The translations under genes were made by a program, and so were the position numbers. 64,000 nt of DNA from Pseudoalteromonas piratica (GTDB taxonomy: Bacteria; Pseudomonadota; Gammaproteobacteria; Enterobacterales; Alteromonadaceae), in NCBI RefSeq assembly GCF_000788395.1, contig NZ_CP009888.1:682001-746000 (forward strand), written 5' to 3'. The notes beneath the pieces were generated by a model, which made no database searches, had not been told where the DNA came from, and saw only the letters and a program-made list of their open reading frames with translations. Shown in pieces: positions 31,999 through 40,826 of this stretch (the first letter of the stretch is position 1; the number at the start of each line of letters is the position of its first letter).

Positions 31999-32436
31999 TT
32001 AACCTAATGTAGCAATAAACTGCGGCAACCACGCTAACGCAATATCTTCAGGCAAGTCTTCTGATTGAGCATCGATTTCAAGACGATCTAATAGCTGATG
32101 CGCACCTTTATCCAAAAGCAATTGATCTACTTGTTTAGCTGCTTGATTGAATTGATCATAGCTAGAATCACCTAAACCAATCACCGCATAATGAATGTTA
32201 GATAGCGTATTACCTTGGCTAAGATCTGCTGCAAAAGCTTGAATGTTATCAGGTAACTCGCCTGCACCATGGGTCGAGGTACAAATAAGCCAAACCGTAT
32301 CAGCAATATCGGCTAGTACTGGTTGCTCATGCACTGTAACGATGAAGTTGTTCTCAACTAAAGTGTCTTGTAGTTGTTCGGCAACATATTCAGCCGATCC
32401 CATTTGGCTACCAACGATAATACTTATGTTTTTCAT
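31999..32436 (-). CDS. mioC: Flavodoxin-like protein MioC
   Basis: A 145-residue FMN-binding flavodoxin-domain protein. I use the ATG at 32436 (MKNISIIVGSQMGSAEYVAEQL), with the FMN-phosphate loop in GSQMGSAE; a longer frame to 32481 is unsupported. CTSTHGAGELPDN is the second FMN loop. MioC has been reported as needed for biotin synthase activity in vitro in E. coli. Transcription runs into oriC, as in E. coli, and a DnaA box (32496-32504) lies 60 bp upstream of its start. Confidence 0.93.
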   Translation of the reverse strand: MKNISIIVGSQMGSAEYVAEQLQDTLVENNFIVTVHEQPVLADIADTVWLICTSTHGAGELPDNIQAFAADLSQGNTLSNIHYAVIGLGDSSYDQFNQAAKQVDQLLLDKGAHQLLDRLEIDAQSEDLPEDIALAWLPQFIATLG

Positions 32437-32884
32437 AATCAGTTGATCAGGTATTTTTGTCGATCTTAAGGTATAAACCACATAGTTAAAAGATCTTATT
32501 CACAGTGGATAGTAGCAAAACGATTGTTTATTCATCGTTATTTATTTAACTTGTTGTTATTTATGGTTTTTAAATTGTTTTAAAATTTAATATATTTGCG
32601 ATCTAACTGTGTACAACAGGTTGTTAAGCTATTTATTAATGTGTTTCATAGTAAATGTTAAGCGGGGTTTTGTGGCTAAGTCGAAGCCGTTTATTAAGCT
32701 TGTGGATAGATCTATTCAATAGGTAATGTGATCGGCTTTTTTCTTAGATCTAATAACGAGTTTTTAAGATCCAAATATTCTAAAAATAGGCGATCTTTTC
32801 ACTTAGCGAGCCAAGATCAGATCTGCTTTTTAGATCGTATTATGACAAAATGACAATATGTATTGATTATTTAGGTGTTTTGTA
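32437..32884. promoter_or_regulatory. mioC upstream region with a second GATC/DnaA-box cluster
   Basis: This 448-bp gap has 12 GATC sites (for example 32445, 32492, 32709, 32747, 32792, 32815, 32820, 32833), a perfect DnaA box TTATTCACA at 32496-32504, and one-mismatch boxes at 32608-32616 and 32701-32709 (both minus). It contains long A/T runs at about 32525-32600. It is probably the mioC control region and may extend oriC. Confidence 0.6.
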
Positions 32885-33139
32885 ATGATTGATTTTTATC
32901 GGATCAAAGAAGGTGAGTTTGTAAGACTTGTAGAAACAGGCTCTATGACAGACTTTATTGCCCAAGAATCGAACTTAGAGCCCAATAAGTATCACTTATT
33001 TGCCATTAATACGCAAACCGGAAAGGGCTACACAATTCGCCAAGCGAGGGTAGATGAGCTTAGATCATGGCGTTTAGATCGCCTGGCAATGCTATTAAAA
33101 AAGCTCGGACAGGGTAGTTTTCAGGTAAGGAATTTATAG
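32885..33139 (+). CDS. Small hypothetical protein at the origin edge
   Basis: An 84-residue protein beginning MIDFYRIKEGEFVRLVETGSM, with no signal peptide or membrane span and a basic end (RSWRLDRLAMLLKKLGQGSF). I do not recognise a family. The ATG at 32885 is preceded by a short A/T tract and no strong ribosome site. It is on the plus strand between the GATC-rich region and the repeat island. Its charge pattern and length look coding, but confirmation by conservation is needed. Confidence 0.55.
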   Translation: MIDFYRIKEGEFVRLVETGSMTDFIAQESNLEPNKYHLFAINTQTGKGYTIRQARVDELRSWRLDRLAMLLKKLGQGSFQVRNL

Positions 33140-33247
33140 GGGTGGGCTTTTTATTGCATAATGTTGGGTTGTTGCAAGAAGGGATTTTAGGGCTGATCGT
33201 AATTATATATTTTCGGTTTTTAACTTATTTCCCTGTATTGTGATAAA

Positions 33248-33458
33248 GCCATCCATGGGCTTAATATTACTTTTCTTTGCTTCGCCAAAGATAAAGTAAC
33301 CAAAAGAAAGGCGACCGCGAAATCAAACTGATCCTCACAACAAATTTGAATTTTATGATAAACGCCATGAATCGATATCCCTATCTCAGCATGGCTTACT
33401 CGACTCGCTACGCTTCCTGTCTCGTATTATCAATTCAAACTCGTTGTTCGGGTTTGAT
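33248..33458. repeat. Inverted repeat, left copy (~211 bp)
   Basis: This segment aligns with the reverse complement of 34199-34408. The core 33361-33430 matches 60 of 70 positions that I compared by eye. Shared blocks are GCCATCCATGG at the outer end, AACGCCATGA, ATGGCTTACTCGA and GGTTTGAT at the inner end. It contains an internal hairpin CTTTGCTTCGCCAAAG (33276-33291). The copy carries no intact gene. Confidence 0.8.
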
Positions 33459-33586
33459 TAAAGCGGAAGAGAAGTAAGTTATAAACAGACTGCTCTTCCT
33501 ATCAGTTAAAATATTATATTTAGCAATAGATTAGGCTATGTGTTTAAAATGGCTTATCGGTTACATATTTTACTTTTTAGGCTTCT

Positions 33587-34165
33587 GTGAAAATTTTAGG
33601 CTTACTCTATCTGTTAGTATTCTTTTTAGTTTTATTTTTTGGGTTGATTGGTAACAGCAGTCATTTTGTGCCAAGTAATGAAACAGTAAATGTTTCCAAA
33701 ACTAGTGCTTACTTTTTTTATGTTCTTTTTCTTCTTACTTCGGTATTAGTGATTGTAAAGGGGAGAATTAAAATAGCTGAAACTCAAAAATGGGTAGCTA
33801 ACGATAAAAAATTCTATTCATTTATCGTTTTTGTGCTGCCTTTATTCACAATACTATTATCACTCATGTTCTATGACGCCTTGTCAAAAGGTTTGCCATC
33901 TATTCAAAGTAACTATATTTCTGATCGTCATAAATATAATGTTAATGCGAAGCTAGTTGAGTCGGACAGAAGGGGTAGAAATTATTATGTTACGTTTAAG
34001 ATATTACATGAGCCAAACATAGAGCATGAGTTTAATGTTTCAAGTGAGCTTTTCTTTGAAACTAACCTACTTGCGACTTATACATTCCAATATATAAAAA
34101 CACCATTTGGAACTCAGTACTTTTTGGCAAATCCTGAGGAACAATGGCACTTTAGTGAAGTTTAA
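33587..34165 (+). CDS. Orphan membrane protein between inverted repeats
   Basis: A 192-residue protein starting at a GTG. Three predicted membrane spans lie at about 4-22 (LGLLYLLVFFLVLFFGL), 40-58 and 76-99, followed by a soluble C-terminal domain of about 90 residues, mainly beta-rich (YNVNAKLVESDRRGRNYYVTFK...). I recognise no family. The gene is unusually AT-rich, even for this window, and lies inside a pair of inverted ~210-bp repeats, so it looks like an acquired passenger between the oriC-side genes and mnmE. Confidence 0.65.
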   Translation: MKILGLLYLLVFFLVLFFGLIGNSSHFVPSNETVNVSKTSAYFFYVLFLLTSVLVIVKGRIKIAETQKWVANDKKFYSFIVFVLPLFTILLSLMFYDALSKGLPSIQSNYISDRHKYNVNAKLVESDRRGRNYYVTFKILHEPNIEHEFNVSSELFFETNLLATYTFQYIKTPFGTQYFLANPEEQWHFSEV

Positions 34166-34198
34166 CTCAGCTATTTAGAAGCTTGCTTCTCCACTTAT

Positions 34199-34408
34199 AT
34201 CAAACCTGAAAATGGGATTTAAATGAATAATGCGAGACAGGGAGCGTAGCGGGTCGAGTAAGCCATGCTTAGGCATGGATGCCGCTTCATGGCGTTTATG
34301 TTCATATTTAAATAACGTTTGAAGATTAGTTTGATGTTTGGGGCGGCTTTTTCTTGGTTCGTTCTTTTTGGCCGTTTAAAAAGAATGAACGAGTGCGCCA
34401 TGGATGGC
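34199..34408. repeat. Inverted repeat, right copy (~210 bp)
   Basis: Reverse-complement partner of 33248-33458; core 34226-34297. The short minus-strand frame within it (34219-34401) is a spurious translation of the repeat. The rest of 34166-34443 holds no gene. Confidence 0.8.
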
Positions 34409-34443
34409 GTAAGATATTTGCATTGAGGCAGAGTTAAGAGTGA

Positions 34444-34803
34444 TCACTCTTCCCATTCCACCACATCAAAAGCTTTTCTTGCTTCCACCAGCGTGCAATC
34501 AGTTTGGCTGATCAGCTGCTGCTGAGTGATATTCGGGTTAGTTTTGACGATTTCAACTAAATCTTCAATGTGTGGTTTAGGTTGATGACTTTTAAGTGTT
34601 TCAATCACCCATTGCCAGCTGGGTTCTTCGGTTAATTGTATTTGATCAATAATGCTTTGAAATTGCGGCCAAGTGCCTTGTATCCGCCAGTGTCGTGAGC
34701 GGCCTTTACGACTTAACTTGGCACCAGATGATTTGATTTGTGCTTTTAATTCGTTAGCTTTCTCAATACGGCGAACAAAGCTGTTTAATTGAATATCAAG
34801 CAT
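34444..34803 (-). CDS. Small conserved protein, possibly the RRF-like PF12614 family
   Basis: Starting at the ATG at 34803 gives 119 residues (MLDIQLNSFVRRIEKANEL...). A longer frame to 34953 would run back into mnmE and is rejected. The motif KLSRKGRSRHWRIQGTW followed by acidic and helical stretches resembles short gammaproteobacterial proteins labelled 'ribosome recycling factor family', which are distinct from the true Frr. This name is from memory and uncertain. It follows mnmE by 76 bp on the same strand. Confidence 0.6.
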   Translation of the reverse strand: MLDIQLNSFVRRIEKANELKAQIKSSGAKLSRKGRSRHWRIQGTWPQFQSIIDQIQLTEEPSWQWVIETLKSHQPKPHIEDLVEIVKTNPNITQQQLISQTDCTLVEARKAFDVVEWEE

Positions 34804-34879
34804 GGTTTTTATTACTTTTGGCAGAATAGATGCTGAGAAAATATCAGCATCTAAAATCTTAATTCTAAAACTTAATTGA

Positions 34880-36244
34880 TTACTTACCAATACAGAATGA
34901 GCTGAAGATTTTGCCAAGCAAGTCATCTGAGGTGAACTCACCCGTAATCTCATTTAAGAATTGCTGCGTTAAGCGTAATTCTTCAGCAAGGATCTCACCA
35001 GCGATGTGCATTTCTAACTGATCTTTACCCGTTGCAAGGTGATACGCTGCGCTTTCAAGTGCATCAAGGTGACGGCGACGCGCCATAAAGCTGCCTTCAG
35101 TCGCACCTTGGAAACCCATAATTTGTTTAAGATGTGATTTAACCAGTTCAACGCCTTCGCCACTGTTAGCGCTTACGCTTAGTACTGGTGTTTGTGCAGA
35201 ATCATCGATGCGAATTGCTTCGCCAGACAAATCGGCTTTATTGCGGATCACACTTATGCCCATGCCTTGTGGTAGTTTCTCAGCAAATTCAGGCCAAATT
35301 TTTGCTGGATCGGTCTCACTTGTTTCGGTGCTATCAACCATAAACAATACACGATCAGCTTGATTTATTTCTTGCCATGCGCGTTCAATACCAATTTGCT
35401 CTACTACATCTGGACTTTCACGCAGACCTGCGGTGTCGATAATATGCAGCGGCATACCATCAATATCAATGTGCTCACGTAGTACGTCACGGGTGGTACC
35501 GGCAATATCAGTAACAATGGCTGCTTCACGACCAGCAAGGGCATTAAGCAAACTCGATTTACCCGCATTAGGGCGACCAGCAATTACTACGCGCATACCT
35601 TCGCGCATAATCGCGCCTTGTTTGGCTTGTGCGGTTACGTTATCAAGTTGTTCAATAATCGCATTGAGATCGTTTGCTACTTTACCGTCTGATAAAAAGT
35701 CGATTTCTTCATCGGGGAAATCAATGGCAGCTTCAACATACATGCGCAGGTGAATAACTTGTTCCACCAGCGTGTCGATATGCTTAGAAAATTGACCTTG
35801 CAGCGAGTGCAACGCGCTTTTTGCAGCCTGCTCTGAGTTGGCATTAATTAAATCTGCAATCGCCTCGGCTTGCGTTAAGTCCATTTTGTCGTTTAAGAAC
35901 GCGCGCTCACTAAACTCTCCGGGTTTTGCTAAACGTACGCCTTCGATTTGCGTAATTTCGCGCAGTAGCATATCAATAATAACTGGACCACCATGTCCTT
36001 GTAGTTCAAGTACGTCTTCACCAGTGAAGGAGTTAGGGCCTTTGAAGTAAAGAGCTATACCTTGGTCGAGTTGTTCGCCCTGTAAGGTATTAAACGATAG
36101 GTAGTCGGCATAACGTGGTTTTGGGCATTTGCCTAAGATTTTTTCAGCAACCTGTTGTGACAGTTTGCCTGAAATACGAATAATGCCAACGCCGCCTTTG
36201 CCTGGCGCTGTTGCTTGTGCAACGATGGTATCTTGATTAAACAT
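34880..36244 (-). CDS. mnmE: tRNA modification GTPase MnmE
   Basis: The 454-residue partner of MnmG in cmnm5U34 formation. It has an N-terminal tetrahydrofolate-binding domain ([10 protein letters not shown]), a central G domain with P-loop [12 protein letters not shown]2 and G3 motifs TTRD and DTAG, and NKAD, and the C-terminal CIGK with the essential Cys. A terminator separates it from yidC upstream. Confidence 0.97.
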   Translation of the reverse strand: MFNQDTIVAQATAPGKGGVGIIRISGKLSQQVAEKILGKCPKPRYADYLSFNTLQGEQLDQGIALYFKGPNSFTGEDVLELQGHGGPVIIDMLLREITQIEGVRLAKPGEFSERAFLNDKMDLTQAEAIADLINANSEQAAKSALHSLQGQFSKHIDTLVEQVIHLRMYVEAAIDFPDEEIDFLSDGKVANDLNAIIEQLDNVTAQAKQGAIMREGMRVVIAGRPNAGKSSLLNALAGREAAIVTDIAGTTRDVLREHIDIDGMPLHIIDTAGLRESPDVVEQIGIERAWQEINQADRVLFMVDSTETSETDPAKIWPEFAEKLPQGMGISVIRNKADLSGEAIRIDDSAQTPVLSVSANSGEGVELVKSHLKQIMGFQGATEGSFMARRRHLDALESAAYHLATGKDQLEMHIAGEILAEELRLTQQFLNEITGEFTSDDLLGKIFSSFCIGK

Positions 36245-36293
36245 AGAGATGAGTTGATAGCTTTAGTTACTTATATTGTAACTGGCGTGCATA

Positions 36294-36318
36294 AAAAAGG
36301 CGACACACTGTGCCGCCT
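36294..36318 (-). terminator. Terminator between yidC and mnmE
   Basis: The minus transcript forms a stem GGCGGCAC / GTGTCGCC (36318-36299) followed by a U-run. It separates the rpmH-yidC operon from mnmE. Confidence 0.75.
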
Positions 36319-36337
36319 TTCATTTATTTAGTTCGGT

Positions 36338-37966
36338 TTACGATTTAACCGAGATACCTTTCTTTTCCATGCCTTTGTAGATGTATAGCATCTGAGCAAT
36401 TGAAATTAAGTTAGATATTAACCAGTACATTACAAGACCTGATGGGAACCAGATAAAGAATACTGAGAACATTACCGGCATCCAAGTCATCATCTTTTGC
36501 TGCATTGGATCTGTAACTGTCATTGGCTGTAGCTTTTGCATTAGGAACATACTTGCACCAAATAGAATTGGTAAAATGAAGTATGGGTCCATCGCCGCTA
36601 AGTCATTTAGGTATAAGAATTCAGTATGACGAATTTCTACCGATTCCATGAACACATAGAATAAGCCTAGGAAGATTGGCATTTGTAGCAATAGTGGGAA
36701 ACAGCCGCCCATAGGGTTAACTTTTTCCTTGCGGTACATTTCCATCATCGCTTGACCCATCTTCTGACGGTCATCGCCGTAGCGATCTTTCAGCGCCATA
36801 ATTTTTGGCTGCAGGTTACGCATTTTAGCCATTGAGGTGTACTGCGCTTTGGTTAGCGGGTAAAGCACCATTTTAACAATAACAGTAATCGCGATGATTG
36901 CTAAACCTAGGCTGCCAATTAAGCCGTATAACCACATTAGTAATGAGTGAAGAGGCTGTGAGATAAACCATAACCAACCGTAGTCTACTGTTAGGTCTAA
37001 GTCTGTTTGTAATGCTTCAAGCGCAGCTGAATCTTTAGGACCCATGTAGTAAGTCGATGAGATTGTTTGTGCGCTGTTTGCTGCAACATTTTCTAGCGGA
37101 CCTTTTAAGCCGATAATAACGGAATTATCGTTGCGTGCTTTAGTGTAAATATTGTTTTGCTGATCTTGCTTAGGTACCCATGCACTTACAAAGTAGTGCT
37201 GAATAAAGCTGATGTAACCAGCCGTTGTATTAATATTTAAGTCACGCTCTTTAATGTCATCAAAGCTGTATTTTTCATACGGTTCTTCAGATGTACCATA
37301 TGCTGTACCTAAATACGTTTGGTCAATCATGCCACCTTTTTCGGTGATCGAACGCTTAATTTGCGTGAACAATTGAACTTGTTTGGTTTCAGCTGTGTTG
37401 TTAGCGATTTGATATTCAACATCAACATCGTAACGACCGGCTTTAAAAATGTACGTTTTAGTAAAGCTTACGCCATCTTTTTCGAAAGTAAGTGGAACAC
37501 GTAACTCATCACCAGTTAACTGGTAACTTGTTTGTGCTGCTTGGTATGTTGGACGACCTTCTGCTGATGCATCTGGACCGTGTAAACCAATTAAGCCACT
37601 TTGTGAGAAATATTGGTTGCCGTCTAATACGCCAAGCAACATAAATGGTGAATCGTTGTCGATCTTCTCTTTAAACTTTAACAGCTTAGTTTCGATAATA
37701 TCGCCGCCTAAGGTGTCTAGTTTTACAGAAAAAACATCTGTGGTTACATCAATAATTTGACGTGAAGTAGCAGCAGTCGCTACTGGTAAGTCGCCAGTGG
37801 ATGACTGAGGAACAAAGTCATTACCTGTTGACTGGTTAGTAGATGCTTGTGTTGTAGCACTTGTCTCGGTATTTACCTGTGGGTTGTTATCAATATTCCA
37901 TTGTTGGAATAAAAGAAAACTTACCAAAAGAAAACCGATAAATAAAAACGTGCGTTGTGATTCCAT
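36338..37966 (-). CDS. yidC: Membrane protein insertase YidC
   Basis: This 542-residue insertase has an N-terminal membrane anchor (RTFLFIGFLLVSFLLFQQW), a large periplasmic P1 domain (about residues 55-340), and five C-terminal spans with the conserved core (PLTKAQYTSMAKMRNLQPKIMALKDRYGDD; the PMGGCFPLLLQMPIFLGLFYVF block). It inserts Fo subunits and other small membrane proteins. The gene follows yidD by 8 bp. Confidence 0.97.
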   Translation of the reverse strand: MESQRTFLFIGFLLVSFLLFQQWNIDNNPQVNTETSATTQASTNQSTGNDFVPQSSTGDLPVATAATSRQIIDVTTDVFSVKLDTLGGDIIETKLLKFKEKIDNDSPFMLLGVLDGNQYFSQSGLIGLHGPDASAEGRPTYQAAQTSYQLTGDELRVPLTFEKDGVSFTKTYIFKAGRYDVDVEYQIANNTAETKQVQLFTQIKRSITEKGGMIDQTYLGTAYGTSEEPYEKYSFDDIKERDLNINTTAGYISFIQHYFVSAWVPKQDQQNNIYTKARNDNSVIIGLKGPLENVAANSAQTISSTYYMGPKDSAALEALQTDLDLTVDYGWLWFISQPLHSLLMWLYGLIGSLGLAIIAITVIVKMVLYPLTKAQYTSMAKMRNLQPKIMALKDRYGDDRQKMGQAMMEMYRKEKVNPMGGCFPLLLQMPIFLGLFYVFMESVEIRHTEFLYLNDLAAMDPYFILPILFGASMFLMQKLQPMTVTDPMQQKMMTWMPVMFSVFFIWFPSGLVMYWLISNLISIAQMLYIYKGMEKKGISVKS

Positions 37967-37974
37967 AACAGCTC

Positions 37975-38241
37975 TTATTTCTCGTGGTGTTGTTTAATTG
38001 AATTTTGTTTATCAGGCACGGGATCATCCCCACCTGGATGCAAAGGGTGACATTTTATAATGCGATTCGCTGCGAACCAACTCCCTTTTACAAATCCGTG
38101 TATTTTTATTGCGTCTATCGCATAACTTGAACATGTCGGATTAAAGCGACAGTTTTGCCCAAGTAAAGGACTGAGTAACTTTTGATAAGCTTTAATAATA
38201 AAGATCATCAGATTACTTGGCAGAGCAAATAAAAAGTGCAT
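37975..38241 (-). CDS. yidD: Membrane protein insertion efficiency factor YidD
   Basis: An 88-residue protein with the family signature [23 protein letters not shown] and [13 protein letters not shown]. It helps YidC-dependent insertion. It sits between rnpA and yidC, as expected. An alternative start at an internal Met ([11 protein letters not shown], residue 12) is possible. Confidence 0.95.
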   Translation of the reverse strand: MHFLFALPSNLMIFIIKAYQKLLSPLLGQNCRFNPTCSSYAIDAIKIHGFVKGSWFAANRIIKCHPLHPGGDDPVPDKQNSIKQHHEK

Positions 38242-38326
38242 TTAATGAAAAAGTGCCTGATTAAAAGGTGAGCTAACTTTACCTAAATTTGCCTGCATTT
38301 GCTATGCAACTGCCGGCTAATTCGCT

Positions 38327-38749
38327 TTAGTTAGACGCTTTTTTTGCGTTTTTATTCTTTTGCCAGTTATTCGGACGCGGTTTTGGCTTATAGCCTGGCT
38401 GAGAGCGCTCGTTGATTTTACGCCACAGTTTCGTTAATTGTTTGTGTAACTCTTCATTTGACAATTCATCAACGCCATTTTTAACCATTAAAACAATATC
38501 GATATTATCGAGTTTATGACGGTTAAGACGAAAGTTTTCACGAGCAAGGCGTTTAATGCGATTACGTTGTACCGCTTTTTTAACGCGTTTTTTAGCAATT
38601 GTTAAACCAAGACGAGGGTGGTCTAAATCATTTCGTTTTGCTAGAAGAGTGAAGTGTTGATTTGCTGCGCGTGCAGGCTCATTGAAGATGCGGGAGTAGT
38701 GTGAGGGAGTTAACAGACGTAACTCCCTACCAAAGCGAAAGTCTTCCAC
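38327..38749 (-). CDS. rnpA: Ribonuclease P protein component
   Basis: The start is a GTG at 38749 (VEDFRFGRELRLLTPSHYSRIF), the same start codon class as in E. coli, and gives 140 residues. An ATG at 38785 would overlap rpmH and is rejected. The conserved RNR motif is in AVQRNRIKRLARENFR. The Lys/Asn-rich tail (KPKPRPNNWQKNKNAKKASN) is longer than in E. coli. It follows the rpmH stop by 4 bp. Confidence 0.95.
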   Translation of the reverse strand: MEDFRFGRELRLLTPSHYSRIFNEPARAANQHFTLLAKRNDLDHPRLGLTIAKKRVKKAVQRNRIKRLARENFRLNRHKLDNIDIVLMVKNGVDELSNEELHKQLTKLWRKINERSQPGYKPKPRPNNWQKNKNAKKASN

Positions 38750-38753
38750 TATA

Positions 38754-38888
38754 TTAAGCAGAAAGAACCTTACGGCCCTTAGCACGACGACGTGCTAAAA
38801 CTTTACGACCATTTTTAGTCGCCATGCGAGCACGGAAACCGTGTGTACGCTTACGCTTAAGAACGCTAGGTTGAAAAGTTCTTTTCAT
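38754..38888 (-). CDS. rpmH: 50S ribosomal protein L34
   Basis: A 44-residue basic protein too short for most ORF callers. It reads [20 protein letters not shown], then [20 protein letters not shown] and VLSA, followed by TAA, matching L34 of gammaproteobacteria closely. It is first in the rpmH-rnpA-yidD-yidC cluster and follows the dnaA control region. Confidence 0.97.
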   Translation of the reverse strand: MKRTFQPSVLKRKRTHGFRARMATKNGRKVLARRRAKGRKVLSA

Positions 38889-38973
38889 AACTATATTCCA
38901 TCCGATCGGTTAAAAATTAAAACATCCTATGCAGGTCGCGATCCTGGCACAGGTGCCATTGCGAGCGCGAGAT

Positions 38974-39000
38974 GTTATAGAGAAGCATACGCAAAGTCAA
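38974..39000 (-). promoter_or_regulatory. Predicted rpmH promoter
   Basis: On the minus strand TTGACT (39000-38995) and TATAAC (38979-38974) are 15 bp apart, a little short, about 86 bp upstream of rpmH. Confidence 0.45.
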
Positions 39001-39331
39001 TAAAAAACACTCAATAACAGTATTAATTATAGGCGGCGGATAAAAGCTAATCTAATCTTAACAAGTTAATTACATATAACAGTTAAAATGGAGTGATCGC
39101 TTTTGCTTTCTTATATGATCCAGCGGGGATCAATTTTAAAATAAAGTTTTCCACAATGATAGTGTAAAAATTGCGACTTTTCTTTGGAAAACTTTCTTAG
39201 ATCATCTTTAATCTTTTAGATCTGTTTTTAAATTGGGAATTTATCCACATTATTTTTAATAATTAATCTTAGTAAAAATAACAACTTATATGTTTTTATG
39301 CGTCAGATCATAAAAAATAGAAAAATCAATA

Positions 39332-39361
39332 TTGATGTTGTGGATAAACTAGCTTCATAAT
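39332..39361 (+). promoter_or_regulatory. Predicted dnaA promoter overlapping a DnaA box
   Basis: TTGATG (39332-39337) and CATAAT (39356-39361) are 18 bp apart, and the perfect DnaA box 39339-39347 lies in the spacer. Such a position would let DnaA repress its own gene. Confidence 0.4.
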
Positions 39362-39434
39362 GGCAGTCTTAACTTGGATTTTATGCTTGTTTTCTGCTCA
39401 GTTATGATGAGCGGGAATATTATTGGGGGTTGCC

Positions 39435-40814
39435 GTGTATTTGTCGGTTTGGCAAAGCTGTCTTTACGTTTTACAAGATGAACTGCCATCACAACAATTT
39501 AGTATGTGGGTGCGTCCGCTACAGGCAGAAAGCACTGATGATACCCTTACAATATATGCACCAAACCGTTTTGTACTGGATTGGGTTCGCGAAAAATACT
39601 TAAACCGTATTAATGAACTACTCATTGAAATTTGTGGCGATGAAGCGCCTGAGTTACGTTTTGAAGTAGGCAGTACAGTTAATATAAGTAAACCAGCTGC
39701 ACCTCAAGCGGCCACGCAAGAAAAAGCGGTCGTAGAAGCGCCTGTTAAAAAGGAAAACAAAACACCCGTTGAACCTGCGCCTAAAAACATGCCGAAATCC
39801 AACATTAAAGAAAACTATACTTTTGATAGTTTTGTTGAGGGTAAATCAAACCAGTTAGCAAAGGCTGCAGCTACTCAAGTTGCAGATAACCCTGGTTCAG
39901 CATTTAACCCGGTATTTATTTACGGTGGTACAGGTTTAGGTAAAACGCACTTATTGCACGCTGTGGGTAATGGCATTCTCGCCAAAAAAGAAAATGCCAA
40001 AATTGTTTATATGCATTCCGAGCGATTTGTGCAAGATATGGTAAAAGCACTGCAAAACAATGCCATTGAAGAATTTAAACGTTATTACCGCAGTGTTGAT
40101 GCACTACTTATCGATGATATTCAGTTTTTTGCTAATAAAGAACGATCACAAGAAGAGTTTTTCCATACCTTTAATGCATTATTAGAAGGTAACCAGCAAA
40201 TCATTTTAACCTCTGATCGTTATCCGAAGGAAATTGAAGGGGTAGAAGACCGTCTTAAGTCTCGTTTTGGCTGGGGTTTAACAATTGCAATTGAGCCGCC
40301 AGAACTTGAAACGCGCGTTGCCATCTTGATGAAAAAAGCGCAGCAGAGCCAAATTAAACTGCCAGAAGAAGTCGCGTTTTTTATTGCGAAGCGATTACGA
40401 TCTAATGTGCGTGAATTAGAAGGTGCATTAAACCGTGTTATTGCTAATGCAAACTTTACGGGTAGACCAATTACAATCGACTTTGTAAAAGAAGCGCTAC
40501 GTGATTTATTAGCTTTACAAGATAAACTGGTTACCATAGATAATATTCAACGAACGGTTGCAGAGTACTACCGAATTCGTGTTTCTGATTTATTATCAAA
40601 ACGACGTAGTCGTTCTGTAGCAAGACCACGCCAAGTAGCAATGGCGTTATCAAAAGAATTGACCAATCACAGTCTGCCTGAAATTGGCGATGCGTTTGGT
40701 GGTCGAGATCATACAACAGTGCTACATGCCTGTAGAAAAGTGAAGTCACTTCGTGAAGAATCGCACGAAGTAAAAGAAGATTATCAAAACTTGATTAGAA
40801 CTTTGTCATCTTAG
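39435..40814 (+). CDS. dnaA: Chromosomal replication initiator DnaA
   Basis: The 459-residue initiator. I use the GTG at 39435 (after GGGGG five to six bases upstream, and matching the E. coli N-terminus at LWQ..L), not the TTG at 39423. Domain I ([18 protein letters not shown]) is followed by a variable linker to about residue 125, the AAA+ core ([25 protein letters not shown]), and domain IV with the box-binding signature [14 protein letters not shown]. It heads the dnaA-dnaN-recF-gyrB operon. Confidence 0.97.
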   Translation: MYLSVWQSCLYVLQDELPSQQFSMWVRPLQAESTDDTLTIYAPNRFVLDWVREKYLNRINELLIEICGDEAPELRFEVGSTVNISKPAAPQAATQEKAVVEAPVKKENKTPVEPAPKNMPKSNIKENYTFDSFVEGKSNQLAKAAATQVADNPGSAFNPVFIYGGTGLGKTHLLHAVGNGILAKKENAKIVYMHSERFVQDMVKALQNNAIEEFKRYYRSVDALLIDDIQFFANKERSQEEFFHTFNALLEGNQQIILTSDRYPKEIEGVEDRLKSRFGWGLTIAIEPPELETRVAILMKKAQQSQIKLPEEVAFFIAKRLRSNVRELEGALNRVIANANFTGRPITIDFVKEALRDLLALQDKLVTIDNIQRTVAEYYRIRVSDLLSKRRSRSVARPRQVAMALSKELTNHSLPEIGDAFGGRDHTTVLHACRKVKSLREESHEVKEDYQNLIRTLSS

Positions 40815-40826
40815 GACGAGTACAGC

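Larger units (their letters stand above)
38889..39434. promoter_or_regulatory. rpmH-dnaA control region with DnaA boxes (second origin-like region)
   Basis: This 546-bp gap holds perfect DnaA boxes at 39241-39249 (TTATCCACA, plus) and 39339-39347 (minus), a one-mismatch box at 39147-39155, and eight GATC sites (38904-39306). It is AT-rich. Divergent promoters for rpmH and dnaA are expected here. In Pseudomonas the origin lies in this gap; here it may be dnaA autoregulation, an origin, or both. Confidence 0.65.

Noticed and set aside
34219..34401. 60-residue minus-strand frame
   Set aside because: It is a translation of the right inverted repeat; the opposite copy does not keep the frame open in the same way.
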